DNA of 64,000 bases from JACDAL01 sp963849115 (lineage in GTDB: Bacteria > Actinomycetota > CADDZG01 > WHSQ01): positions 248,001 to 312,000 of the forward strand of contig CAWKGK010000008.1 of assembly GCA_963849115.1 (NCBI GenBank), read 5' to 3'. The position numbers and the translations under genes are program-made. The notes beneath the pieces are model-generated. The model was not told where the DNA came from. It saw only the letters and a list, made by a program, of their open reading frames with translations, and ran no database searches. Shown one piece after another: positions 48,084 to 56,208 of this stretch. Position 1 is the stretch's first letter, and each line of letters opens with the position of its first letter.

Positions 48084-48728
48084 GTGGTAGTGGCGGCGAT
48101 CATCGATGCTTCCGGTACCAAGACTGGTGAGCAACCGCTCGACGAAAGCCTATTCGGAGGCGAGTTCAACTCTGCGGTGCTGCACCAAGTCGTCGTCGCC
48201 CAGCTCGCGGCGGCGAGATCGGGCACGGCGTCGACGAAGACCCGCGCCGAAGTCCGGGGTGGGGGGCGGAAGCCCTGGCGGCAGAAGGGAACCGGCCGGG
48301 CGCGTCACGGGTCCATCAGAAGCCCCATGTGGGTGGGCGGCGGGGTGGTTTTCGGGCCCAAACCTCGCAGCTACGTTCAGCGAGTCAATAAGAAGGTTCG
48401 ACACGCGGGTCTACGCTCCGCACTGGCCGACAAGGCAGGGTCCGAGCGGATTTTCATCCTCGATGGTTTCGATCAGATCAAGACCACGGCGGCTCGCCGG
48501 TGTCTCGAGGCGGCCGGCATAACAGGCAAGGTCTTGCTCGTGGTCGATCCCTCCTCCGAGGGAGACGAAGCGGTGGACCTTGCTTTTCGGAATCTAGCGA
48601 ACAGTGCGTTTTCGTTGCAGGGTTCGCTTGCTGCTTATGACATCGTGGCGGCGGAAGCGGTTGTATTTACGTCCGGTGCCTACGAGAGGTTCGTCCAGCG
48701 TGCCGGGAACAAGGTGGCGAGTCGATGA
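48084..48728 (+). CDS. rplD: 50S ribosomal protein L4
   Basis: Lines the exit tunnel; 214 residues with the extended-loop motif TRAEVRGGGRKPWRQKGTG followed by ARHGS. Start is GTG directly after the rplC stop. The ATG of rplW overlaps its stop (ATGA). In E. coli L4 autoregulates the S10 operon; the sequence offers no evidence for or against that here. Confidence 0.97.
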   Translation: MVVAAIIDASGTKTGEQPLDESLFGGEFNSAVLHQVVVAQLAAARSGTASTKTRAEVRGGGRKPWRQKGTGRARHGSIRSPMWVGGGVVFGPKPRSYVQRVNKKVRHAGLRSALADKAGSERIFILDGFDQIKTTAARRCLEAAGITGKVLLVVDPSSEGDEAVDLAFRNLANSAFSLQGSLAAYDIVAAEAVVFTSGAYERFVQRAGNKVASR

Positions 48729-49027
48729 GCCCCTCGACCAAGGGCGATCCTCGCAGCGTCATCTTGGCGCCGGTCGTCAGCGAGAAGTCTTACTCGCTCA
48801 TCGATAGCAACGCCTATACCTTCCTGGTTCACCCGGGCGCCAACAAGACCGAGATTCGACAGGCGGTCGAGTCGATCTGGGACGTGCGGGTGACCAAGGT
48901 CAACACACTCAACCGCAAGGGGAAGGTGAAGCGCTTCCGATACGCCCAGGGGAAGAGGCCGGACAGCAAGCGAGCTGTGGTCAAGCTGGCCGAGGGCGAC
49001 AGCATAGAGATCTTCGAGCAGTCCTAG
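48725..49027 (+). CDS. rplW: 50S ribosomal protein L23
   Basis: Tunnel-exit protein that docks SRP and trigger factor. 100 residues with ILAPVVSEKSYSLID and VNTLNRKGKVKRFR. ATG overlaps the rplD stop. The TAG stop (49025-49027) abuts the left arm of the inverted-repeat element that fills the gap to rplB. Confidence 0.96.
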   Translation: MSPSTKGDPRSVILAPVVSEKSYSLIDSNAYTFLVHPGANKTEIRQAVESIWDVRVTKVNTLNRKGKVKRFRYAQGKRPDSKRAVVKLAEGDSIEIFEQS

Positions 49028-49220
49028 TGTTCCGCACCGGAAATACGGCCAGCACCGAGAGCGTCACTGCGCCTTGGTCGCTAGGCGCGAGGAACGATCG
49101 TACCTGGAAGGTACGAGAGCGACAGATTGAATCCCAATTCCGACCTCGGCGGAGCCGTGGAACGACGCAAGCGGGGATGCAGGGACGTTCGAATGCGACC
49201 GTATTTACGGAGAGGTGCAC
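49027..49220. repeat. Structured inverted-repeat element, long copy, before rplB
   Basis: A 22-base left arm (49027-49048) and right arm (49199-49220) can pair at 18 of 22 positions. Inside lie hairpins GCGCCT/AGGCGC (49069-49074, 49083-49088), TCGTACCT/AGGTACGA (49098-49105, 49109-49116) and CGGC/GCCG. CGAGAGCG occurs twice inside (49056, 49114). A short version of the same element lies at 62841-62896. The right arm ends just before the rplB ribosome site. Confidence 0.7.
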
Positions 49221-49237
49221 CAAGGAGATGCCGACCG

Positions 49238-50068
49238 ATGCCAGTTCGTAAAGCCAACCCGACCTCTGCGGGACGCCGTTTCCAGAGTCACTCCGACTTT
49301 TCCGATGTGACGCGTTCGAGGCCCGAGAAGTCTCTGCTCAAGCCGAAGCCGTCGAAGGGCGGGCGCAACAGCTACGGGCGCATAACCACGCGGCATCAGG
49401 GTGGTGGCAACAAGGTTCGCTATCGGGCGGTGGATTTCCGCCGCGAGAAGGACGGAATACCCGCGCGGGTTGCGCACGTGGAGTACGACCCCAACCGAAA
49501 TGCCCGTATCGCACTGTTGCATTACATGGATGGGGAGAAGCGCTACATACTGCTCCCTCACCGGCTCCGAGTGGGGGCAACCGTCGAATCGGGCGCCAAG
49601 GCGGACATCCAGGTGGGGAACGCTCTTCCACTGCGAAATATCCCGGTCGGAACCGTGATACACAACGTGGAGCTTAAGCCCGGCGGCGGAGGCAAAATGG
49701 CGCGCTCGGCCGGTTCGTCGGTCCAGCTTGTCGCTAAGGAGGGCGCTCGCGCGACTCTGCGGCTCCCTTCAGGGGAGATGCGCATGGTGGCCATTGAGTG
49801 CCGGGCAACCGTGGGTCAGGTGGGCAATGCAGAGGCTGAGCTGATCTCGATCGGCAAGGCAGGCCGGGCCCGCTGGAAGGGAAAGCGTCCAACGGTCAGG
49901 GGGGTAGCAATGAACCCCGTTGACCATCCCCTCGGTGGTGGCGAAGGTAAGGCGTCGGGGGGCCGGCATCCGGTGAGCCCCTGGGGCAAGAAGGAGGGGC
50001 GCACTCGCAAGAAGAAGCAGTCCGATGCGCTCATCGTGCGGCGTCGGCGTAAGAAGAGAGGGAGATAG
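49238..50068 (+). CDS. rplB: 50S ribosomal protein L2
   Basis: Needed for subunit joining and peptidyl transfer. 276 residues from ATG 49238 (PVRKANPTSAGRRFQ); AAGGAG is 10 bases upstream. The open frame extends to 49127 inside the inverted-repeat element, but those residues are not family-like. The active-site loop GVAMNPVDHPLGGGEGKASGG is intact. The stop TAG overlaps the rpsS GTG. Its 210-base leader is the longest gap in the S10-spc stretch. Confidence 0.97.
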   Translation: MPVRKANPTSAGRRFQSHSDFSDVTRSRPEKSLLKPKPSKGGRNSYGRITTRHQGGGNKVRYRAVDFRREKDGIPARVAHVEYDPNRNARIALLHYMDGEKRYILLPHRLRVGATVESGAKADIQVGNALPLRNIPVGTVIHNVELKPGGGGKMARSAGSSVQLVAKEGARATLRLPSGEMRMVAIECRATVGQVGNAEAELISIGKAGRARWKGKRPTVRGVAMNPVDHPLGGGEGKASGGRHPVSPWGKKEGRTRKKKQSDALIVRRRRKKRGR

Positions 50069-50349
50069 TGCCCCGGAGCCTGAAGAAGGGTCCGTTCGTC
50101 GACGACCACTTGTTGGTGAAGGTGGTCGAGATGAACAACAGAAACCAAAAAAGAGTAATCAAGACGTGGTCGCGGAGGTCGACCGTCATTCCCGAGATGG
50201 TGGGACACACGATCGCGGTCCACGACGGCCGCAAGCACGTGCCGGTCTACGTTACCGAATCCATGGTTGGTCATAAGTTGGGTGAGTTCGCTCCCACCCG
50301 CGCCTTCCGAACTCACGGCGGATCCGAGCGCTCGGCGAGGTTAAGATAG
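50068..50349 (+). CDS. rpsS: 30S ribosomal protein S19
   Basis: Head protein touching the A-site tRNA. 93 residues with RSLKKGPFVDDHLL and HTIAVHDGRKHVPVYV. GTG overlaps the rplB stop; its own TAG overlaps the rplV GTG. Confidence 0.97.
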   Translation: MPRSLKKGPFVDDHLLVKVVEMNNRNQKRVIKTWSRRSTVIPEMVGHTIAVHDGRKHVPVYVTESMVGHKLGEFAPTRAFRTHGGSERSARLR

Positions 50350-50807
50350 TGGCTGCAAGAACAGCCGGCGAGACCCAAGAAGCTCGCGCTACGGCCAGAT
50401 ATATAAGGATGTCTCCCACCAAGGCGCGTCAGGTAGCAGATCTCATTCGAGGCCGTCATGTCGACGACGCGCGGCGAGTGCTCCGGTTCTCTACGCGGGC
50501 GGCCTCGACGCCAATCGCAAAGGTGCTGGAATCCGCCATTGCCAACGCCGAGCACAATCGCGAGCTTCCGGCGGACGAGCTCATCGTTGTGAGGACGTGG
50601 GTGGACGAAGGACCGACCTTGAGGCGTTTTCGACCCCGTGCGCTGGGGCGAGCTACTCGGGTGCGAAAGAGGACGTGCCACATCTCCGTGGTTGTGGGCC
50701 GCGTGGAAGGAAGCCACCGGCCGGCAGTGAAAGCTGCTGAGGTGCCCGAGAGGTCCCGCCGCAGAACGAGGCGCGGCCGCGGACGCCAAGACGAAGGGAA
50801 CGAGTAA
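50349..50807 (+). CDS. rplV: 50S ribosomal protein L22
   Basis: Tunnel protein; its beta-hairpin (GPTLRRFRPRALGRAT region) lines the exit tunnel where macrolides act. 152 residues, with a basic C-terminal tail of about 25 residues beyond the core. GTG start overlaps the rpsS stop. Confidence 0.96.
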   Translation: MAARTAGETQEARATARYIRMSPTKARQVADLIRGRHVDDARRVLRFSTRAASTPIAKVLESAIANAEHNRELPADELIVVRTWVDEGPTLRRFRPRALGRATRVRKRTCHISVVVGRVEGSHRPAVKAAEVPERSRRRTRRGRGRQDEGNE

Positions 50808-50809
50808 GC

Positions 50810-51712
50810 ATGGGGCAGAAGGTCCATCCGTACGGTTTCAGGCTCGGTATCTACACGGACTGGAAGTCGCGCTGGTACTCCGAGAAGGAGTACCGAGACT
50901 ACCTCGAGGCCGATCTGCGGGTGCGAGAGTATTTGCTGGGCCAGCTTCCTCATGCGGGCATCAGCCGCATCGAGATCGAGCGCACTAGAGAACGCGTCCG
51001 TGTTGACGCTCATACGGCGCGTCCGGGCATCGTGATCGGCCGGAGAGGAACAGAGGCTGAGCGGCTACGTTCACAGCTCGAGCGAATGGAGTCCAAGCTA
51101 TATGGGCGCCCTGTGGACGTCAGGCTCAACATTATCGAGGTCAAGCAGCCGGAGCTGGACGCGAAACTGATTGCGCAAGGCGTTGCAGAGCAGCTCTCCA
51201 GCAGAGTGTCGTTCAGACGGGCGATGAAGAAAGCCGTTGGCACCGCAATGCGGCACGGCGCCAAGGGTGTGAGGGTGCAGTGTTCCGGGCGACTGGGTGG
51301 AGCGGAGATGAGCCGCTCAGAGTGGTACATCGACGGCCAGATGCCCCTGCACACGCTGCGCGCCGATGTCGACTACGGACTTCACGAGGCTCGCACGACG
51401 TTCGGCCGCATTGGAGTAAAGGTGTGGATCTACAAGGGCCCCTTCCAGGACATCTATGCCACCGCGCGAGATACCGCCCGGTTGCGGCGTGAAGCGGCTC
51501 TGGCTGCGGGCGAGACTGTGGGACGCGGTGCTGAGGACCGCGCCCGCCGGTCGCGCCAGTCGCGCCAGCCGCAACCTCAGAGTAGCCCGGTCCCCGCAAC
51601 TCCCCAGGTGACTGCTGCCGCCAGCGTGTCCGAAGCACCGGAGGTAGAGGCTCCAGCCGCCACTACGGCTACTGATACCGTTGCAAACGAGCAGGCAGGC
51701 GGGAAGCAATAG
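50810..51712 (+). CDS. rpsC: 30S ribosomal protein S3
   Basis: mRNA-entry protein. 300 residues: an N-terminal KH domain (PGIVIGRRGTEAERLR), the S3 C-terminal domain (SGRLGGAEMSRSEWY) and an extra Pro/Ala/Gln/Thr-rich tail from about residue 225, which is longer than usual and probably disordered. ATG start two bases after rplV. Confidence 0.97.
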   Translation: MGQKVHPYGFRLGIYTDWKSRWYSEKEYRDYLEADLRVREYLLGQLPHAGISRIEIERTRERVRVDAHTARPGIVIGRRGTEAERLRSQLERMESKLYGRPVDVRLNIIEVKQPELDAKLIAQGVAEQLSSRVSFRRAMKKAVGTAMRHGAKGVRVQCSGRLGGAEMSRSEWYIDGQMPLHTLRADVDYGLHEARTTFGRIGVKVWIYKGPFQDIYATARDTARLRREAALAAGETVGRGAEDRARRSRQSRQPQPQSSPVPATPQVTAAASVSEAPEVEAPAATTATDTVANEQAGGKQ

Positions 51713-51714
51713 CC

Positions 51715-52140
51715 ATGTTGCAGCCTAAGAAGGTCAAGCACAGAAAAGTCCAGCGCGGAAAGAGACGCGGCAAGGCCAAAGGCTGGACTTCGGTCACGTT
51801 CGGTGACTACGGATTGATGACGTTGGAAGCGGGCTGGATCACGAACCGTCAGATCGAGGCGGCTCGTATCGCGATGACTCGGCATATCCGTCGCGGCGGC
51901 AAGGTATGGATCACGATCTTTCCCGACAAGCCGGTAACCAAGAAGCCGGCGGAGACACGAATGGGGTCGGGCAAGGGAAACCCGGAGAGCTGGGTAGCCG
52001 TGGTCAAGCCCGGACGCGTCATGTTCGAGCTAGCCGGTGTGCCGGAGCCCTTGGCCAGGGAGGCCATTCGGCTCGCCGCCCACAAGCTTCCGGTGAAGTG
52101 CAAATTCGTATCACGCGAGCAGACTCTGGAGATTACCTAG
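51715..52140 (+). CDS. rplP: 50S ribosomal protein L16
   Basis: Near the A-site tRNA elbow; 141 residues. Family marks: KHRKVQRGKRRGKAKG, KPVTKKPAETRMGSGKG and ESWVAVVKPGRVMFELAG. ATG start two bases after rpsC. rpmC follows two bases after the stop. Confidence 0.97.
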   Translation: MLQPKKVKHRKVQRGKRRGKAKGWTSVTFGDYGLMTLEAGWITNRQIEAARIAMTRHIRRGGKVWITIFPDKPVTKKPAETRMGSGKGNPESWVAVVKPGRVMFELAGVPEPLAREAIRLAAHKLPVKCKFVSREQTLEIT

Positions 52141-52142
52141 CG

Positions 52143-52355
52143 ATGGCGTCGGCAGCCGAGCTCAGAGAGCTCTCGATCGAGGAGATCGAGCAGGCGCTAG
52201 CGGAGACGGGCGAGGAGCTCTTCAATCTTCGTTTTCAGCATGCCACCGGGCAGCTGGAGAACTACCGAAGGCTGCGGCAGCTACGCCGAGAAGTAGCGCG
52301 CCTCAAGACAATATTGAGAGAGCGCGAGCTCGACGAAGCCGGTGCGGAGCATTAG
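52143..52355 (+). CDS. rpmC: 50S ribosomal protein L29
   Basis: Tunnel-exit protein, 70 residues, two long helices with AELRELSIEEIEQAL and the conserved LFNLRFQHATGQLEN. ATG 52143 chosen; the frame is open upstream within rplP but only this start fits the family. Confidence 0.95.
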   Translation: MASAAELRELSIEEIEQALAETGEELFNLRFQHATGQLENYRRLRQLRREVARLKTILRERELDEAGAEH

Positions 52356-52363
52356 GGAGATAT

Positions 52364-52651
52364 ATGAGCGGAATCAGTAGTGAAACGAGCGGACTGAATG
52401 AGCGGGGCAAGCGGAAAGTACGCTCCGGGTTCGTCGTCTCCGATGTCATGGACAAGTCGGTTGTAGTCGAGGTCAGAGATGCCGCCCAGCACCCCACTTA
52501 CGGAAAGATAGTGCGGACCACCACTCGTCTAAAGGCGCACGACGAGAACGGTTTGGCGGGGGTCGGCGACCGAGTCAGGATCGCGGAAACGCGGCCCATG
52601 TCCAAGACCAAGCGCTGGCGAGTGGTCGAGATAGTGGAAAAGGCGAAGTGA
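52364..52651 (+). CDS. rpsQ: 30S ribosomal protein S17
   Basis: OB-fold 16S rRNA-binding protein; 95 residues, with about 12 extra at the N-terminus. Core RKVRSGFVVSDVMDKSVVVEV and RPMSKTKRWRVVEIVEKA. GGGAGAT upstream. Its stop overlaps the rplN GTG. Confidence 0.96.
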   Translation: MSGISSETSGLNERGKRKVRSGFVVSDVMDKSVVVEVRDAAQHPTYGKIVRTTTRLKAHDENGLAGVGDRVRIAETRPMSKTKRWRVVEIVEKAK

Positions 52652-53016
52652 TTCAGCAGGAAACCAGATGTCGTGTCGCAGACAACACCGGGGCTCGTGA
52701 GGTCTTGGTCATAAAGGTCCTGGGCGGAACGAGACGCCGTTATGCTGGCGTGGGCGACATTGTCGTGTGCACGGTCAAGGATGCCATCCCGGGGGGAACC
52801 GTCAAGAAATCGGATGTGGTCAAGGCCGTTGTGGTGCGCACCTCCAAGGAACGCCGGCGCATCGACGGCTCCTATATCAAGTTCGACGACAACGCGGTCG
52901 TGGTTGTGGACGGCCAGATGCAGCCGCGAGGCACTCGCATCTTTGGCCCCGTCGCGCGCGAGCTGAGGGACCGGCGATTCATGCGCATCGTCTCGCTCGC
53001 GCCGGAGGTGCTGTGA
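52648..53016 (+). CDS. rplN: 50S ribosomal protein L14
   Basis: Intersubunit-bridge protein, 122 residues. IQQETRCRVADNTGAREVL and the C-terminal FGPVARELRDRRFMRIVSLAPEVL are diagnostic; only parts are quoted. GTG start overlaps the rpsQ stop, and its TGA overlaps the rplX ATG, so S17-L14-L24-L5 are coupled. Confidence 0.94.
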   Translation: MIQQETRCRVADNTGAREVLVIKVLGGTRRRYAGVGDIVVCTVKDAIPGGTVKKSDVVKAVVVRTSKERRRIDGSYIKFDDNAVVVVDGQMQPRGTRIFGPVARELRDRRFMRIVSLAPEVL

Positions 53017-53339
53017 TGCCATCCGTCAGTATCAGGAAGGGTGACCGGGTGCGAATGATCGCCGGAAAGGATCTGGGGGCCGAAGGCCGTGTCTTGGCCG
53101 TGCTGCCCAAACGGGGCAAGGTGATCGTGGAGGGTATGAACAGAGTCACCAGGCACGAGAAGGTGCGCCCAAACCGCCGCGGCGGGCAGGAAGGCGGCAT
53201 CCAACACAAGGAGGCCGCCGTGGACGTCTCGAACGTCGCCCTGATCTGTCCCAACGACGGTGCCACGCGGGTGGGCCGTCGTGTGGATGACTCAGGGGCG
53301 AGTGTGCGAGTTTGTGTCAAGTGCGGGACGGAGCTGTGA
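53016..53339 (+). CDS. rplX: 50S ribosomal protein L24
   Basis: Early 50S assembly protein with a KOW domain (IRKGDRVRMIAGKDLGAEG). 107 residues; the C-terminal part carries one Cys and a CVKC pair as in many bacterial L24. ATG overlaps the rplN stop; its TGA overlaps the rplE ATG. Confidence 0.96.
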   Translation: MPSVSIRKGDRVRMIAGKDLGAEGRVLAVLPKRGKVIVEGMNRVTRHEKVRPNRRGGQEGGIQHKEAAVDVSNVALICPNDGATRVGRRVDDSGASVRVCVKCGTEL

Positions 53340-53911
53340 TGGCCCAGACGACTTATTCCCCCCGACTCAAAGTGCACTATCGGAACGATTTGCTTCCCCA
53401 GCTGCAGAAAGAGCTTGGACTTACGAACGTGATGCAGGTTCCCGGTCCTGAAAAGATCGTAGTGAACATGGGGGTGGGGGAAGCGTCGCGCGATGCCCGG
53501 GCACTGGAAGGTGCGGTCAAAGACCTCACTACGATCACGGGCCAGAAACCGACGCTGCGGAGCGCTCGCAAGTCACTGGCTACGTTCAAGATCCGAGCCG
53601 GCATGCCAATTGGGGCGGCCGTGACGATGAGAGGCGATCGGATGTGGGACTTCCTCGACCGGTTGATGTCGATCGTGCTTCCTCGTATCCGCGACTTTCG
53701 GGGTTTGAACCCAGAGTCCTTTGACGGCCGTGGCAACTACAGCTTCGGTCTTACCGAACAGCTTGTCTTTCCCGAGATTGACTACGACGACATCGACGTT
53801 CTTCGCGGAATGGACATTACGATCGTTACAACCGCTCGCGATGATGAAGGCGGCAGGGCGCTCTTGAGCGCACTTGGATTTCCATTCAGGAGCGGGAGTT
53901 TGGAGGCATAA
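53339..53911 (+). CDS. rplE: 50S ribosomal protein L5
   Basis: Binds 5S rRNA and contacts the P-site tRNA. 190 residues from ATG 53339, with KIVVNMGVGEASRD, the loop KIRAGMPIGAAVTMRG and DYDDIDVLRGMDITIVTTA. An earlier in-frame ATG at 53312 lies inside rplX and is not expected to be used. Confidence 0.97.
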   Translation: MAQTTYSPRLKVHYRNDLLPQLQKELGLTNVMQVPGPEKIVVNMGVGEASRDARALEGAVKDLTTITGQKPTLRSARKSLATFKIRAGMPIGAAVTMRGDRMWDFLDRLMSIVLPRIRDFRGLNPESFDGRGNYSFGLTEQLVFPEIDYDDIDVLRGMDITIVTTARDDEGGRALLSALGFPFRSGSLEA

Positions 53912-54097
53912 ATGGCAAAGAAGGCCTTGCGGCTCAAGGCGCAACGGAAGCCCAAGTACAGAGTGCGAGCCTACTCGCGATGTATGCGCTGCGGACGGCC
54001 GCGAGCCGTGTATCGGCGCTTTGGACTGTGTCGGTTGTGTTTTAGGCATATGGCTCACAACGGGGAGATCCCCGGCATCACGAAGGCGAGCTGGTAG
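53912..54097 (+). CDS. rpsZ: 30S ribosomal protein S14, zinc (type Z) form
   Basis: 61 residues with the zinc ribbon CMRC...CRLC, i.e. the short zinc-binding S14 rather than the long zinc-free form. It starts directly after the rplE stop, where TAA ATG abut. In actinobacteria the zinc-free paralogue is often encoded elsewhere under Zur control; none is in this window. Confidence 0.96.
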   Translation: MAKKALRLKAQRKPKYRVRAYSRCMRCGRPRAVYRRFGLCRLCFRHMAHNGEIPGITKASW

Positions 54098-54101
54098 ACA
54101 A

Positions 54102-54500
54102 ATGAGCATGACAGACCCTGTGGCCGACATGCTATCCCGCATTCGCAATGCGTCGTCGGCGGCGCACGAGGAAGTTGTTATCCCAGCGTCGAAGATCAAG
54201 GAGAGCATTGCCAAGATTCTGGCCGAGGAGGGGTTCGTGCAGAGCTATGAGACTTCCCGCCAGGAGACGCATTCCAACATCAAGATTCTCCTTCGCTATT
54301 CGGAGGACAGGGAGTCTGCAATCGCCGGAATCAGCCGGGTTTCAAAGCCCGGGCGCCGCGTGTACAAGGGAGCGCGTGAGCTACCCCGGGTCCTGGGCGG
54401 TCTCGGAATCGCAATCATCTCGACCTCACAGGGGGTCATGACCGACAGAGAGGCCCGCCGAGCGGGTGTCGGGGGAGAGGTCCTGGCACATGTCTGGTAG
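54102..54500 (+). CDS. rpsH: 30S ribosomal protein S8
   Basis: Binds the central 16S domain; represses the spc operon in E. coli. 132 residues from ATG 54102 (a second ATG at 54108 would remove two). MTDPVADMLSRIRNA and the C-terminal GIAIISTSQGVMTDREAR are diagnostic. It follows rpsZ by 4 bases. Confidence 0.97.
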   Translation: MSMTDPVADMLSRIRNASSAAHEEVVIPASKIKESIAKILAEEGFVQSYETSRQETHSNIKILLRYSEDRESAIAGISRVSKPGRRVYKGARELPRVLGGLGIAIISTSQGVMTDREARRAGVGGEVLAHVW

Positions 54501-54515
54501 AGGAAAGGGCGGAAG

Positions 54516-55061
54516 ATGTCTCGTGTAGGTCAAGCACCTATCACCGTCCCCTCGGGGGTTGAGGTCACTGTTTCCTCTGGAAGCGTGATCGTCAAGGGGC
54601 CGCGTGGGGAGCTTTCTCGCGTGGTACCGAAGGGCATCGCGCTGGAGCGCATCGACGGGGAAATCAGGGTCACGCGTGACAATGAGGAACGGGAAGTACG
54701 CGCACTGCACGGGTTGGTGCGGAGCCTGGTCGCCAATATGGTCCAAGGGGTCACCCAGGGCTACGAGAGAAGGCTTGAGATCCATGGCGTCGGATACCGG
54801 GCGGTCAAGAAGGGCGACGACATCGAGTTCCAGATTGGATTCTCCCATCCCGTTGCCAAGAAAGCGCCAGGCGGCATCGAGTTCGAGCTCCCAACTCCGA
54901 CACGGATCGTGGTGAGAGGCATCGACAAGGAGCTCGTAGGCCAGGTCGCGGCGGAGATCCGAGCGATCAGGAAGCCCGAGCCGTACAAAGCCAAAGGGAT
55001 CAGGTATGAGGGAGAGCACATCAAGCGCAAGGCCGGTAAGGCCGCGAAGGCGGGGGGGTAA
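54516..55061 (+). CDS. rplF: 50S ribosomal protein L6
   Basis: Lies near the sarcin-ricin loop. 181 residues: two repeated alpha/beta domains with SRVGQAPITVPSGVEV at the start and the C-terminal signature RKPEPYKAKGIRYEGEHI. ATG start with GGAAAG upstream. Confidence 0.97.
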   Translation: MSRVGQAPITVPSGVEVTVSSGSVIVKGPRGELSRVVPKGIALERIDGEIRVTRDNEEREVRALHGLVRSLVANMVQGVTQGYERRLEIHGVGYRAVKKGDDIEFQIGFSHPVAKKAPGGIEFELPTPTRIVVRGIDKELVGQVAAEIRAIRKPEPYKAKGIRYEGEHIKRKAGKAAKAGG

Positions 55062-55064
55062 GTC

Positions 55065-55415
55065 ATGGCTTCAGACCCCAAGGCGCAAGGCAGGGTAAGG
55101 CGGCATCGCCGGGTGAGAAAGCTGGCGGTGGGAACAGAAGCGCGCCCCCGGCTCGCCGTGTATCGCTCCAACCGACAGATCTACGCTCAGCTCATTGATG
55201 ATTCTGCTGGGAGGACGCTTGTGTCGGCGTCGTCTCTGAAAGTCCAGGAAGGGAAAGATCCGACGACCAGGGCCAAAGCGGTGGGACGTGCGGTGGCAAC
55301 GCGCGCCGCCGATGCTGGAATAAGACAAGTCACATTCGATCGAGGAGGCTTTCGCTACCACGGGAGAGTCAAGTCTCTGGCCGAGGGTGCCCGAGAGGGT
55401 GGACTTGACTTCTAG
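55065..55415 (+). CDS. rplR: 50S ribosomal protein L18
   Basis: 5S rRNA-binding protein of 116 residues with a basic N-terminus (VRRHRRVRKLAVGTEARPRL) and FDRGGFRYHGRVKSLAEGARE at the C-terminus. ATG three bases after rplF. Confidence 0.96.
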   Translation: MASDPKAQGRVRRHRRVRKLAVGTEARPRLAVYRSNRQIYAQLIDDSAGRTLVSASSLKVQEGKDPTTRAKAVGRAVATRAADAGIRQVTFDRGGFRYHGRVKSLAEGAREGGLDF

Positions 55416-55430
55416 AAGGAGAGAAAGCTG

Positions 55431-55994
55431 ATGGCAAGAGGCTCGGGAGGTCGTGGAAGAGACGACGATCGCAACCAGTACGAGGAGCGCGTCGTCTCCA
55501 TCAACCGCGTTGCCAAGGTGGTCAAGGGAGGCCGCCGCTTCTCGTTCACTGCGTTGGTGGTTGTGGGCGATGGAGCCGGCCGCGTCGGCGTCGGTTATGG
55601 CAAGGCGCGAGAAGTTCCAGCTGCGATACAGAAGGGCATCGAGGAAGCGAAGCAAAGCTTCTTCACGGTTCCCATGGTGGGTCAAACGATCATCCACGAG
55701 ATCATCAGCGAAGACTCCGCCGCCGTGGTCCTCTTGAAGCCGGCTTCTCCAGGAACCGGCGTGATCGCAGGAGGCCCTGTGCGCGCAGTCGTCGAGTGTG
55801 CCGGAATCCGGGACATCCTCTCGAAGTCTCTGGGTTCGAGCAACCCCATCAATATCGTCCATGCGACGGTCAAAGCTCTGCAGGGCCTCAAGACGGCAGA
55901 GGAGATCGCTCGCAAGAGAGGCAAGCGACCCGAGGAAGTCGCTCCTCCATACCTACTGCGCGGCGCGAGCCCTGCGGGATCACCGGCTTCTTAG
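55431..55994 (+). CDS. rpsE: 30S ribosomal protein S5
   Basis: Decoding-fidelity protein at the mRNA entry. 187 residues: N-terminal double-stranded RNA-binding domain (VVSINRVAKVVKGGRRFSF) and C-terminal domain (LLKPASPGTGVIAGGPVRAV). AAGGAG upstream of ATG. The TAG stop is followed by bases matching the start of the inverted-repeat element seen at 49027 and 62841. Confidence 0.97.
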   Translation: MARGSGGRGRDDDRNQYEERVVSINRVAKVVKGGRRFSFTALVVVGDGAGRVGVGYGKAREVPAAIQKGIEEAKQSFFTVPMVGQTIIHEIISEDSAAVVLLKPASPGTGVIAGGPVRAVVECAGIRDILSKSLGSSNPINIVHATVKALQGLKTAEEIARKRGKRPEEVAPPYLLRGASPAGSPAS

Positions 55995-56019
55995 TGCTCC
56001 GCATCCCCAGGGGAGATTG

Positions 56020-56208
56020 ATGATCAAGCTCAAAGTGTCGCAAGTGCGTTCCGCGTTGGACCGAGGGGCGCGACAGCGCGGGACCCTGCGTGCTCTTGGC
56101 ATCAGGCGTATCGGCCACAGCGTGGTTCACGAAGACAAGCCCGAGATTAGGGGCATGATCAAGGCCGTGGAGCACCTGGTGACGGTTGAGGAGATCGAGG
56201 AGACATGA
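56020..56208 (+). CDS. rpmD: 50S ribosomal protein L30
   Basis: 62 residues: KLKVSQVRSALDRGARQRG, then LGIRRIGHSVVHEDKPEIRG, typical L30. ATG 56020 with GGGGAG upstream. Its stop overlaps the rplO ATG (ATGA). Confidence 0.95.
   Translation: MIKLKVSQVRSALDRGARQRGTLRALGIRRIGHSVVHEDKPEIRGMIKAVEHLVTVEEIEET

Noticed and set aside
48658..48680. Further copy of the inverted-repeat right arm inside rplD
   Set aside because: Only GTATTTACG matches, it lies in conserved L4 coding sequence, and there is no left arm.
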